A stretch of 64,000 nt of DNA. Source: Ferrimonas sp. YFM. GTDB taxonomy: Bacteria > Pseudomonadota > Gammaproteobacteria > Enterobacterales > Shewanellaceae. Position 1 is the stretch's first letter, and each line of letters begins with the position of its first letter. Below are positions 16,738 to 24,696 of this stretch, piece by piece. The notes below the pieces were generated by a model. That model saw nothing but the letters and a program-made list of their open reading frames with translations. It ran no database searches and was not told the DNA's origin. The DNA lies in contig NZ_AP027368.1 in the NCBI RefSeq assembly GCF_030296015.1, forward strand, positions 3,410,001-3,474,000, written 5' to 3'. The position numbers were made by a program, and so were the translations under genes.

Positions 16738-17997
16738 TCAGTACTTGGTCTTGGTCAAGTCGCAGCGGAACTTCTCACCACGCATGGCTGGCGTGTTGGG
16801 ACGGTCGGCGGACTCACACAGACGGGTCGTACCGTAGTCATTACGCTTATCGTGGGCATTGGAACGCGCCCAGACGGTAACGATCGCCTTCTCTTCGGGT
16901 TTGGCGTGACAGTTGGCACCGTTATAGTTAAAGGCATGGATGGTGTTCTGGTGGAAGTAGGCCAGATCATCATGCTGGGGAGAGGTATTGGCCCAGAACC
17001 AGGGTTCGTTAGGCATGCCGGCATCAAACTCCACCTCACGAATGGTGTCGTTTTCGCTGACGGTCTTCACCAGGGGGCTGTCCTCGCGCACGGCGAAGTT
17101 CTGGAACTCGTCGGCACAGGCAGGTTCACGCATGGTGTAGTAGATCTCGGAGATCGCGTGGTTGTGGTAGGGGTAGAAGGAGTCGATGCGCTGGGCCACC
17201 ATGCCCACTTCGGCACCCACCTTCTCATTGTTGATCTCATCGATGCGCAGCAGGCCCCAGTGGCCAAACACTTCGGCGTAAGCGTAGTTGCCCCGGGTCT
17301 TGGTGAAGTTACGCTTGTTACGCTCGCTGTCTTCGGCGTACATGGGGAACCAGCCCACAGAGGCCCACAGGTTTGGCAGGGCGTTGGCGCTGATGTCGAA
17401 CGGGAAGGCATCCGGCAATTTGATGTCGTCACCGGTCACCATCTTGGAGAAGTTCTTGGTGAACTCACCACCGTACTCCTTCACCTCTTTGTTGGTGACC
17501 TTCTTGTCGAAAAACTCCTGGAAGGTGGTGCGCTTCAGCCATTTGGCCACAGGAGAGTTCTTCTCCAGCTCGCCGCCCGGGCTGTAGATCCAGTTGACGT
17601 CTTCTCGGGCACCGAAACAGGCCTTGGCTTTGTCCGGATTGTTGATTACCGCATAGATGTGCTTAACCATCAGCTTCATGTCGCGACGGTCCATAATGCA
17701 CATGTACTGTGGACCCGCCAGATCATGGGTGTTGGTCTGGAACATGCTGCGGTCGGAGTTACGGCAGTTGCCGTCGCTGGTGCTCAGCGCCACGGCGTAA
17801 CCTTCCAGATATTTCAGGGTCTCATTCCACAGAATGTCGACGTACTTCTGGTCTTTTTTGGAATAAGTGGCAGTTTCGCCGAGACATTTGAACTCAGCGT
17901 TCAGAATTTCATCTTTATCCAGGAAATCGGGAATGGTCGCGGCCATGGCTGAATTGGCAGCCAGCAGCCCCGCTATCAAAGCAGAGTATTTCATCAT
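16738..17997 (-). CDS. dddY: Periplasmic DMSP lyase DddY
   Basis: Cleaves dimethylsulfoniopropionate to dimethyl sulfide and acrylate. The 419 residues match the DddY size, with a signal peptide ending at Ala19-Ala20. The C-terminal cupin shows the metal motif YPYHNHAISEIYYT (His278, His280, Glu284, Tyr286) and a distal His354 in FHQNTIHAFN, the expected H-x-H-x3-E ... H ligand set. Six or more Cys in the N-terminal half and after the cupin may form periplasmic disulfides. Start ATG-ATG-AAA at 17997. It sits between a porin and a cytochrome/flavoprotein pair that can use acrylate. Recognised by motif and context, not by search. Confidence 0.85.
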   Translation of the reverse strand: MMKYSALIAGLLAANSAMAATIPDFLDKDEILNAEFKCLGETATYSKKDQKYVDILWNETLKYLEGYAVALSTSDGNCRNSDRSMFQTNTHDLAGPQYMCIMDRRDMKLMVKHIYAVINNPDKAKACFGAREDVNWIYSPGGELEKNSPVAKWLKRTTFQEFFDKKVTNKEVKEYGGEFTKNFSKMVTGDDIKLPDAFPFDISANALPNLWASVGWFPMYAEDSERNKRNFTKTRGNYAYAEVFGHWGLLRIDEINNEKVGAEVGMVAQRIDSFYPYHNHAISEIYYTMREPACADEFQNFAVREDSPLVKTVSENDTIREVEFDAGMPNEPWFWANTSPQHDDLAYFHQNTIHAFNYNGANCHAKPEEKAIVTVWARSNAHDKRNDYGTTRLCESADRPNTPAMRGEKFRCDLTKTKY

Positions 17998-18023
17998 TAG
18001 TTGTCCAGAGATCTTAATTTTAT

Positions 18024-18082
18024 AAAAAAAGCGGGTCTGGCCGTTAAGTGTTTTTTAACCTTATTTAGCCGGAACCCGCTTT
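18024..18082 (-). terminator. Terminator/attenuator between cytochrome c and dddY
   Basis: Leftward, AAAGCGGGT (18082-18074) pairs with ACCCGCTTT (18036-18028), with an inner GGC/GCC, and is followed by TTTTT. It separates the cytochrome/flavoprotein unit from dddY, so dddY is either partly terminated or has its own promoter in the remaining ~30 bp. Confidence 0.75.
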
Positions 18083-18118
18083 ATAGATATTATTATTTTT
18101 AATTAAGCCAGCAGTTTA

Positions 18119-18517
18119 TTACTGCTTGTGCTTGGTGAACTTGAAGGTGTGGCAGTCATTACACAGAGGCTGCTTGGCTTCGTGCTCACCGTGACAAACG
18201 GTACAAGGTACCTCTTTGCCGTAGTGCAGGTTGTTGTGAGGGTTCTGCCACAGCTCGTCACCCTTGCGAGCGGTCTTCTTCGCCAGCTTGTCCGCTTTGT
18301 GACACTTCAGGCAGGCGTCGTCCGCAGGGCGGTGAGAAGGCGCGTTGGTGCCGTGACAAACCTTACAGTTGTCCTTTTTGTAGAACTTCTGGTGGTAGCT
18401 GCGACCGTCCATCATGCCTTGGTCGGTCAAAGAAGCATCCGCCTTGATCTCGGCAGCAACGTTAGTGCTTGCCAGTACTGCAGCAACAGCAGCCAGGGTC
18501 ATTAACTTTTTCATCAT
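18119..18517 (-). CDS. Periplasmic tetraheme cytochrome c (cytochrome c3 family)
   Basis: 132 residues: signal peptide ending near Ala22, then four CxxCH heme sites (CKVCH, CLKCH, CTVCH, CNDCH) with additional His for bis-His ligation. Size and spacing resemble the heme domain of Shewanella flavocytochrome c fumarate reductases, here as a separate protein. It is encoded 27 bp after the flavoprotein gene and very probably donates electrons to it, fed from the quinol pool through a CymA-like protein outside this window. The start codon context GATGATGAAA is complementary to the loop of the twin RNAs. Confidence 0.92.
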   Translation of the reverse strand: MMKKLMTLAAVAAVLASTNVAAEIKADASLTDQGMMDGRSYHQKFYKKDNCKVCHGTNAPSHRPADDACLKCHKADKLAKKTARKGDELWQNPHNNLHYGKEVPCTVCHGEHEAKQPLCNDCHTFKFTKHKQ

Positions 18518-18544
18518 CTAATCCTCATTAATTCCGTTACTGAC

Positions 18545-20071
18545 TCAGGCGCCCATGATGCTGCGAGCAGCGGTCATGCCCATTACCATACAATCTGGAA
18601 TGGAGCAGCTACCCAGACGGCTCACGCCGTGCATACCACCGGCCACTTCGCCCGCGGCGTACAGGCCTTCGATGCGCTTACCGGTAAAGGAATCCTTAAC
18701 CTCGGCCTTGGTGTTGATCTGAACACCGCCCTGGCAGTAGTGAACCTTGGGCCACAGACGAACCACGGTGAAGGGGGCTTTCAGGTACTTACCTTTGGCT
18801 TTACCCATGTTCTTACCGAACTGCTCATCGTTACCGGTCTTCACGTAGCCGTTGTACTCTTCGATCTGCTCCTGCAGAGGCTTCAGAGGCACGTCGAAGT
18901 GCTTGGCCAGCTCTTCCAGAGAGTCGAACTTCCAGCCCACACCGTACTTCAGTACTTTCTTGCAGTTGGGGTGCTGCTTGGCATGCTCGTAGCTGGTGAT
19001 CATGATGGGAGGCAGAGGCTTGCCCTGGGCATCACGACAAGCCAGTTCGGCGTCGGCACGGGTCTTACGGTCAGCGATTTCGTTCATGAAACGCTTACCG
19101 GTCATGCGGTTAACCGCAATGGAGTGAGGGAAGTTGAAGATGGAGTAGTTGGACACATAGCCGAAACCACCTTCATCTGGGGACGCCCAAGGACCGGACT
19201 GGATGTGCGCCATGTGCACAGGGATGGCACCCAGACGGAACATCTCGAACATACCTTCACCGGTCGCACCCTTGGCGTTGGTACAGCCTACTTCGGCGGT
19301 CAGGGTAGGATCCTGAGCCATACGCAGGTCAACGTTCTGAGCGAAACCACCGGTGGCCATGATCACGCCGCGGGTAGCGCGTACGTTGATCTCTTCTTCC
19401 AGCTCTGGGTTTTCGTCTTCGAAGTAGTAGCCTTTGTTCAGACGCACACCGACAACCTTGCCAGCGTCATCCAGGATGAAGCCGTTGAACTTGGTGCGAG
19501 GGACCATGTTCACGCCCATCTTGCGGCACTCACGCAGCAGAGGCTGGGTGATACCGGCGCCACAGCTAACGGTGGTCTGGTAGGTACGAGGTACGGAGTG
19601 ACCACCCAGCTGTTGCAGGTAGGGGTGGAATTCGGCACCGGCGTCCATGGTCATCTGCAGAGCTTCCATGGCGTGAGAGGCCACGTGACGCAGCAGAGCT
19701 TCGTCGGCAATACCACGACCGGCTTTCAGCTGGTCGTTCACCATGCGCTCGACAGAGTCTTCAACACCCTTCTCTTTCTGCATGGGAGTCTGAGGCGCTG
19801 CAAACAGACCGCCGTTAATGGCGGAGTTACCACCGAAAACAGGCATCTTTTCGAAGATGGTGACTGACTTACAGCCTTTGCGGGCCGCTTCGATGCCAGC
19901 GGCCAGGCCGGCGAAGCCGGAGCCGATAATGGCGATTTCTACAGTCTCGTCCCACTTCACACCTTTGGCACTGACAGAGGTCGCCATAGCAGCAGGAGCC
20001 GCCATAACTGCACCGGCTGCACCCAGCCCTTTAATGAAGTTACGGCGTCCTAGCAGATTAACTTTACTCAT
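18545..20071 (-). CDS. Tat-exported FAD reductase of the fumarate reductase family; probable acrylate reductase
   Basis: 508 residues. Tat signal with GRRNFIKG at 8-15; FAD dinucleotide motif IIGSGFAGLAAG at 48-59. The family substrate site is partly kept: His444 in PKVHYCQGG and Arg485 in HGVSRLGS match the residues that bind one carboxylate and orient FAD. The usual His of the IQAHPT motif is missing; here it reads HIQSGPW (289-295). Loss of that second-carboxylate ligand argues against fumarate and fits a monocarboxylate such as acrylate. There is no FMN or heme domain; the adjacent tetraheme cytochrome supplies hemes. The acrylate assignment rests on this and on dddY/acuI context. Confidence 0.8.
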   Translation of the reverse strand: MSKVNLLGRRNFIKGLGAAGAVMAAPAAMATSVSAKGVKWDETVEIAIIGSGFAGLAAGIEAARKGCKSVTIFEKMPVFGGNSAINGGLFAAPQTPMQKEKGVEDSVERMVNDQLKAGRGIADEALLRHVASHAMEALQMTMDAGAEFHPYLQQLGGHSVPRTYQTTVSCGAGITQPLLRECRKMGVNMVPRTKFNGFILDDAGKVVGVRLNKGYYFEDENPELEEEINVRATRGVIMATGGFAQNVDLRMAQDPTLTAEVGCTNAKGATGEGMFEMFRLGAIPVHMAHIQSGPWASPDEGGFGYVSNYSIFNFPHSIAVNRMTGKRFMNEIADRKTRADAELACRDAQGKPLPPIMITSYEHAKQHPNCKKVLKYGVGWKFDSLEELAKHFDVPLKPLQEQIEEYNGYVKTGNDEQFGKNMGKAKGKYLKAPFTVVRLWPKVHYCQGGVQINTKAEVKDSFTGKRIEGLYAAGEVAGGMHGVSRLGSCSIPDCMVMGMTAARSIMGA

Positions 20072-20116
20072 CTGGTTCTCACCCTTGTTTGGTTATCTCA
20101 GGGCCAGTGTAAAAGT

Positions 20117-20248
20117 GGAACCAGTTCCAAAACGGGAGATTCTGTTATTTCTTACTAAAAGAGTTTGAACCTTTTGGAAAATAGAGAGACCAATCAAATT
20201 TATAGAGGGAATATATATATTCCACCCCCTTTTGGAATTCATTCCAAA
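20117..20248. promoter_or_regulatory. Divergent promoter region with GGAA-N4-TTCC operators
   Basis: Between the flavoprotein gene and its divergent LysR regulator. GGAACCAGTTCC (20117-20128) is followed by AAAA; a half-site TTTTGGAA lies at 20172-20179; TTTGGAATTCATTCCAAA (20231-20248) is an 8-bp-arm palindrome compatible with a LysR T-N11-A site. Both full sites share the GGAA-N4-TTCC core found near the twin RNAs. Confidence 0.6.
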
Positions 20249-20343
20249 CTTAATTTCAGCTCATGTTTTTTCCCCCGGAAAGAATCATTACTTTCTGTCC
20301 CCTGTTATTGTGTCGTTAACACGAGTCAAGATAACGGAAGACA

Positions 20344-21270
20344 ATGGAACTAGAAGAGTTGTATCGGCGCGACCTCAGTCTGCTTGTCGCCCTTCAGGTA
20401 TTGATTGAGGAGGGCAGCGTTACCCGAGCGTCCAAACGGCTGCATCTGAGTCAGTCCGCCACCAGTCGGGTACTGTCCAGGTTAAGAGAGATGCTCGGAG
20501 ACCCGCTGTTCACCCGAGTCGGCACCCGGCTTCAGCCCACACAATTCGCCCTGGATTGCCAACAGAAGCTGCAGGCCCCCATCGCCGAGCTGAGTCATCT
20601 GCTCTCCCCGAGGATATTTGATCCGGCCCAGTGCACTCAAACCTTTACCATTGCGGTGACCGACTTCGCCCTGCAGGCTTTGATGCCCGCCATCCTGGAA
20701 CGACTCTACTCCCAGGCTCCCGGGGTCAACCTGGAGGTGCTGCCGGTTCAGCACAGGGATCTGAAAACCCAGTTGGGCAGCGAAGGGGTGGACCTGGCCA
20801 TCTGCCGGGCACCGGGAAAAAGCGCCCCCCTGATGAGCCGCAACCTGGGGCTGGTCGGCTTACGGGCGGTGATGGCCAAGGAACACCCCCTGGCCGAGAC
20901 CAACCTCGAACCGGACCACTTCAAAGAGTACCCCTCAGCCGTGGTCGCCGTCAGTGATGGTGTGAAAGCCTTGATGGACGACGCCATGGCAGGGCTGGGT
21001 GGACACCGAATGCTGCTGCGTACTCCCAGTCTGGGCAACGCCCTGGTGCTGCTGAAACATCAGCCACTGCTGCTGACCCTGCCCTCGGGCCTGGCCGAAC
21101 AGGCAGGCGAGCAGCACAACCTGGTGGTCAAGCCCCTGCCCTTCCCCCTGCCGCCCATCGACTATCACCTGTTCTGGCACTCCCGTACCGGCGAGGACCC
21201 GGCCCAGCGCTGGCTCAGAGAGCTGATCACCGATGCCACCTCTCCCCTGCTCGATGGGCAGCTGAGCTAA
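20344..21270 (+). CDS. LysR-family regulator of the DMSP/acrylate locus
   Basis: 308 residues. N-terminal HTH with LLVALQVLIEEGSVTRASKRLHLSQSATSRVLSRLREMLG split over residues 11-50, followed by an effector-binding domain. It is transcribed divergently from the flavoprotein/cytochrome genes, the classic layout for a LysR that controls its neighbour in response to substrate, here presumably acrylate or DMSP. The palindrome at 20231-20248 is the best candidate site. A hairpin at 21284-21301 (CCTCCCG/CGGGAGG) ends the gene against the convergent neighbour. Confidence 0.88.
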   Translation: MELEELYRRDLSLLVALQVLIEEGSVTRASKRLHLSQSATSRVLSRLREMLGDPLFTRVGTRLQPTQFALDCQQKLQAPIAELSHLLSPRIFDPAQCTQTFTIAVTDFALQALMPAILERLYSQAPGVNLEVLPVQHRDLKTQLGSEGVDLAICRAPGKSAPLMSRNLGLVGLRAVMAKEHPLAETNLEPDHFKEYPSAVVAVSDGVKALMDDAMAGLGGHRMLLRTPSLGNALVLLKHQPLLLTLPSGLAEQAGEQHNLVVKPLPFPLPPIDYHLFWHSRTGEDPAQRWLRELITDATSPLLDGQLS

Positions 21271-21290
21271 TCATCCATGCGCTCCTCCCG

Positions 21291-21950
21291 TTAGCGGGAG
21301 GGGCCTTGGCCCTGCTGGGTCATCATCATCAGAAAACCACAAAATGCGGCATTGTTGGATTGCAGCGATGGGGAGACCTTCTCTTTCATCGCCAGAATCT
21401 GATTCCGATAGTTGATGTAAAACTGATAACTCGGTGCTGGCTTATATTCCAGCCCTTCAAGGTCAAAATAACGGATGATCCCTTTGGCGGTGGTGGGTTT
21501 TACAAACACTTCATCGTGGGGAGCGTAATAACAGGGCAGTATGGTCATCAACGACCATTTGGCCAGTTTCGCCGGCCTGAGCAGATCCAGCATGATGTTA
21601 AAGCCATACTCCATGTCGCCATGGAGCATGTCCCGCAGCGCCAGAGCATAACTTTCCCGCTCCTGATGGGTCATCCCCTTCACCCAGTCACGCAGGCGAG
21701 GTTTTTCGAACACCGACACCATGGAAGAACGGCCGATGGTCTTGACCATATTCTCTGCCACCAGCTGAGGCTGAGCGAAACACTCCGGGGCGAAGAACTC
21801 CTGGGATTGTCTGACCCTGAGCTCCACCTGATGTTTTTTCCCCAGCTTCACCAACTCGGGATCCGCAAACCCATCCGGGTAGACGGAGAGAAACTCGCTC
21901 TCCACTGCCTTTAATCTCTGCCTGTTCACCGATACCGTCTCCCTCTTCAT
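21291..21950 (-). CDS. Conserved-looking hypothetical protein within the DMSP locus
   Basis: 219 residues, predicted soluble and without signal peptide. Mostly helical, with two Cys-containing segments (FFAPECFAQPQ and TILPCYYAPHDEVFV) and a basic, Tyr-rich C-terminal third. I do not recognise the family. It starts near 21950 after a weak ribosome-binding site and is transcribed toward the LysR gene, upstream of nothing else, and downstream of acuI by 112 bp past acuI's terminator. Its place between two acrylate-related genes is the only clue to function. Confidence 0.6.
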   Translation of the reverse strand: MKRETVSVNRQRLKAVESEFLSVYPDGFADPELVKLGKKHQVELRVRQSQEFFAPECFAQPQLVAENMVKTIGRSSMVSVFEKPRLRDWVKGMTHQERESYALALRDMLHGDMEYGFNIMLDLLRPAKLAKWSLMTILPCYYAPHDEVFVKPTTAKGIIRYFDLEGLEYKPAPSYQFYINYRNQILAMKEKVSPSLQSNNAAFCGFLMMMTQQGQGPSR

Positions 21951-22012
21951 AGAGTTTTACTCTATACCATTCAGGAGATTAAACACCGGCGAAGGCCCGG
22001 GAGCCAGACATA

Positions 22013-22038
22013 AAAAATCCGCCCCGAGGGGCGGATCA
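22013..22038 (-). terminator. Terminator of acuI
   Basis: Leftward GATCCGCCCC and GGGGCGGAT pair around a tight loop and are followed by TTTTTT (plus-strand A-run at 22013-22018). It lies 24 bp after the acuI stop. Confidence 0.85.
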
Positions 22039-22061
22039 CGATCTCTGGACGGAGATCAAAA

Positions 22062-23042
22062 TCAGAGGGTGATGATCACCCTACCGGTCACCTGGCCACG
22101 CACAATCTTATGGGCGTAATCGGCAACCTGTCCCAGGCCAATGCTGTGGCAGGCCTGCTCATAGAAAGACTCGGGCAGAATCTCCAGGGCCTTGTTCCAG
22201 GCGGTCAGGCGCTGCTCATAAGGGCAAGCCACGGAATCCACACCCTGAAGGCGAACATTGCGCAGGATGAAGGGCATCACTGTGGTTGGCAGCAGGTGGC
22301 CACCGGCCAGGCCACAGATGGCGGCGGTACCGCCGTAGTTCACCTGGGACAGGGCATGAGCCAGCACCTGGCTGCCCACGGTGTCCACCACACCGGCCCA
22401 GCGCTGACGCTCCAGGGGACGGGACTGAACTTCCAGCTCACTGCGCTCGATGATCTCTTCGGCACCCAGCTGACGCAGCAGCTTGGCGTTCTCTTCAACA
22501 CGGCCGGTGGACGCGGCCACCTTGTAACCCAGCTGAGCCAGCAGGGTCACCGCCACAGAGCCTACGCCGCCGCTGGCACCGGTCACCAGTACTTCGCCAT
22601 CTTCGGGCTTGACGCCGCCATCGAGCAGAGCCTGGACACAGAGCATGGCGGTGAGGCCTGCGGTCCCGATCATCATCGCCTTGTGAGCATCGCAATTGGC
22701 GGGCATGGGTACCAGCCAGTCGGCCTTGACCCGGGCACGCTCGGCCATACCACCCCAGTGGCGCTCACCCACACCCCAGCCGGTCAGAATCACCTGGTCA
22801 CCGGCCTTGTAGCGCTCATCGCTGGACTCAATCACCCGGCCGGCAAAGTCGATACCCGGCACCATGGGGAAATCACGAATGATTTTGCCCGTACCCGTAA
22901 CGGCCAGACCATCTTTGTAGTTAAGAGAAGAGGCTTCCACTTCAACCAGCACATCACCTTCAGGCAGATCACTCTCCTGCAGCTGCTGAATCTGGGCTTT
23001 GGTGGTTTTCTCCTCCTGAGTCAGGACAAGCGCATTAAACAT
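22062..23042 (-). CDS. acuI: Acrylyl-CoA reductase (NADPH), AcuI
   Basis: 326 residues of the quinone-oxidoreductase-like MDR family. Features: SSLNYKDGLAVTGTGKI near 38-54, PMVPGIDFAGRV, and the NADPH-binding GASGGVGSVAVTLLAQLGYKV, close to the YhdH/AcuI subgroup, which reduces acrylyl-CoA to propionyl-CoA and detoxifies acrylate. Zinc-ligand Cys residues of alcohol dehydrogenases are absent, as expected. Genes of this type are regular companions of DMSP lyases. Here it is a separate leftward unit with its own terminator, 5 kb from dddY. Orthology to E. coli YhdH cannot be excluded, but both share the activity. Confidence 0.88.
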   Translation of the reverse strand: MFNALVLTQEEKTTKAQIQQLQESDLPEGDVLVEVEASSLNYKDGLAVTGTGKIIRDFPMVPGIDFAGRVIESSDERYKAGDQVILTGWGVGERHWGGMAERARVKADWLVPMPANCDAHKAMMIGTAGLTAMLCVQALLDGGVKPEDGEVLVTGASGGVGSVAVTLLAQLGYKVAASTGRVEENAKLLRQLGAEEIIERSELEVQSRPLERQRWAGVVDTVGSQVLAHALSQVNYGGTAAICGLAGGHLLPTTVMPFILRNVRLQGVDSVACPYEQRLTAWNKALEILPESFYEQACHSIGLGQVADYAHKIVRGQVTGRVIITL

Positions 23043-23395
23043 AATGGGATTCCTTTGAGAAATAAGATCGCTTTCGACGATGTTTGGATAAGCTTAAGAC
23101 AGATATAGGCTCAAAAAAACTGAATTCACTGCATATCTCCCATGCATCTAACGCCAATCTTTCAGGTCGTGATCCCGATGGCAATGGGACTTTAGCCGCA
23201 GAGACCTTGCTCACACCTTGAACCGGATTCCACCCTGCCGACCCGCTCACAAATCAAAATCATCGAGGTTGAATTTCATTCCGTTCAGACAACCTTTCTC
23301 TGTGCCGCCATCTCTTGGTTTCCTTCAACCCACCGCAGTGATGCCGGATGCAGCAAAGATGATCAGATATTAAGCAATACAAATGAATGACATAG

Positions 23396-23589
23396 TTGGA
23401 GACTTGCCAAACCAAGTGTAATATTAGGTTGAAACTTTTAGTGGTTGGTCACATTTTTCATCCACCTGAGCAGGTTAGACTTCACTCAAGCCGAACAAAG
23501 TCTGAACGACGGCTCGGCCAAGAACCCATCTCATATCAGGTTGTTTCGAACGCCGGGGCCGACTCCCTGCAGCTCCGGCGCTTTTTTTC
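23396..23589 (+). promoter_or_regulatory. Leader with promoter and attenuator upstream of the NHL-repeat gene
   Basis: A possible promoter (TTGGAG 23396, 17-bp spacer, TAATAT 23419) precedes a leader of about 170 bases. AGACTT (23477-23482) pairs with AAGTCT (23498-23503); its loop contains GCCGA (23490-23494). TCGGCC (23514-23519) can pair either with that loop or with GGCCGA (23557-23562). The latter lies in the left arm of a terminator (CGCCGGGGC 23551-23559 with GCTCCGGCG 23572-23580, then seven T). The terminator ends 13 bases before the ATG, the geometry of a transcriptional switch. No named riboswitch class was recognised. Confidence 0.5.
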
Positions 23590-23601
23590 AGGACCAATGC
23601 C

Positions 23602-24696
23602 ATGCCCGCCATCATCTCTCCCCGCGCATTTTTCACCTTTTCCGTTCTCAGTCTGGGCGCCTGCCTGTCCGCCACCCTGTCGGCGGACAACCACAAGTAT
23701 GGCGGCTATGCGGAATTTGCCGATGGCTTCGGTGAGCTGTCCACCCTGGCCGGACGCGGCCAGATCCGCGCCAAGTATCGAAATGGCTGGGAAACCCGCT
23801 TCGAAGGGATGCCTGCCAGCCAGGCGGAGCTCTCCCGCCCGCATCACGCCATGGACGACGGCAGGGGCAACATCCTGGTAATCGACAAAGACGCCCATGC
23901 CTTAAGGCGGATCAACACAGACGGCAGCATTCAGACCATCGCCGGCACCAACCGTTGTGGCGATGGCGAAGATAAGCTTGGTCAGGCAACGGAGATCAGC
24001 CTGTGTTACCCCAATGGCCTGTGGGTGTCTGGCAATGGCACCAGTTACATCCTGGATACCGGCAACGGTAAGGTGCGCCGCCTTACCCGGGACGGGCAGA
24101 TCACCACCCTGTTTAAGGACCCTGACGGAATAGAGACTGGCCGCGGCCTTTGGGTGAGCGACGATGAGACCCTGGTGTACTACAGCAGTGGTCAGAGGCT
24201 GATGAAGTGGCAGCCCGATAAGGGCTCCGAGGTGATGGCCGACGGGTTCAGGGAGCTGGCCAACCTGGCGGTAAGCCCGACTGGCGAGCTCTTTGTCACC
24301 GACCGCAAAGCCAGTCGGGTCTACGCCATCAGCGCCAACGGAGAGAAGAGGACGGTCGCAGGCAATGGCAAGGCCACCGGTGGCGGTGATGGCTATCCTG
24401 CGACAGAGACCGGCCTGTATGAGGTGCGCGGCATCTGGTTTCACCCCAATGGCGGCTATTTTCTGGCCACCCACAAGGGAGGGCAGATCTGGTTTGTTTC
24501 CCCTTCAGGCATCATCCACCGCTTTGTGGATGGCGGGCGTGACCATCAGCACAGCGGAGACGGCCTGCCCTTCTACCTGCCCGGAGAGAAGATCAGTGAG
24601 CCCCGCTCCGTTGCCCTGGACTCCCAGGGCAACCTGATCATCACCGAAAGCGACTTCGGCTTCATACGCCGGGTGGCGCACAAAGGGGCTAATTAG
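23602..24696 (+). CDS. Exported NHL-repeat (beta-propeller) protein
   Basis: 364 residues. Signal sequence of about 28 residues (LGACLSATLSAD; the Cys could also be a weak lipobox). About six repeats follow of the NHL type, such as GNILVIDKDAHALRRINTDG, TSYILDTGNGKVRRLTRDG, GELFVTDRKASRVYAISANG and GNLIITESDFGFIRRV, which would build a six-bladed propeller. No catalytic residues are obvious; such proteins bind ligands or proteins in the periplasm. ATG at 23602 has AGGA eight bases upstream, right after the leader terminator. It overlaps the convergent DUF885 gene by 8 bp. Confidence 0.8.
   Translation: MPAIISPRAFFTFSVLSLGACLSATLSADNHKYGGYAEFADGFGELSTLAGRGQIRAKYRNGWETRFEGMPASQAELSRPHHAMDDGRGNILVIDKDAHALRRINTDGSIQTIAGTNRCGDGEDKLGQATEISLCYPNGLWVSGNGTSYILDTGNGKVRRLTRDGQITTLFKDPDGIETGRGLWVSDDETLVYYSSGQRLMKWQPDKGSEVMADGFRELANLAVSPTGELFVTDRKASRVYAISANGEKRTVAGNGKATGGGDGYPATETGLYEVRGIWFHPNGGYFLATHKGGQIWFVSPSGIIHRFVDGGRDHQHSGDGLPFYLPGEKISEPRSVALDSQGNLIITESDFGFIRRVAHKGAN

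Noticed and set aside
23396-23881. Alternative protein frame overlapping the NHL leader and gene start
   Set aside because: The frame crosses a terminator and runs against the clear signal peptide and repeat structure of the gene at 23602.
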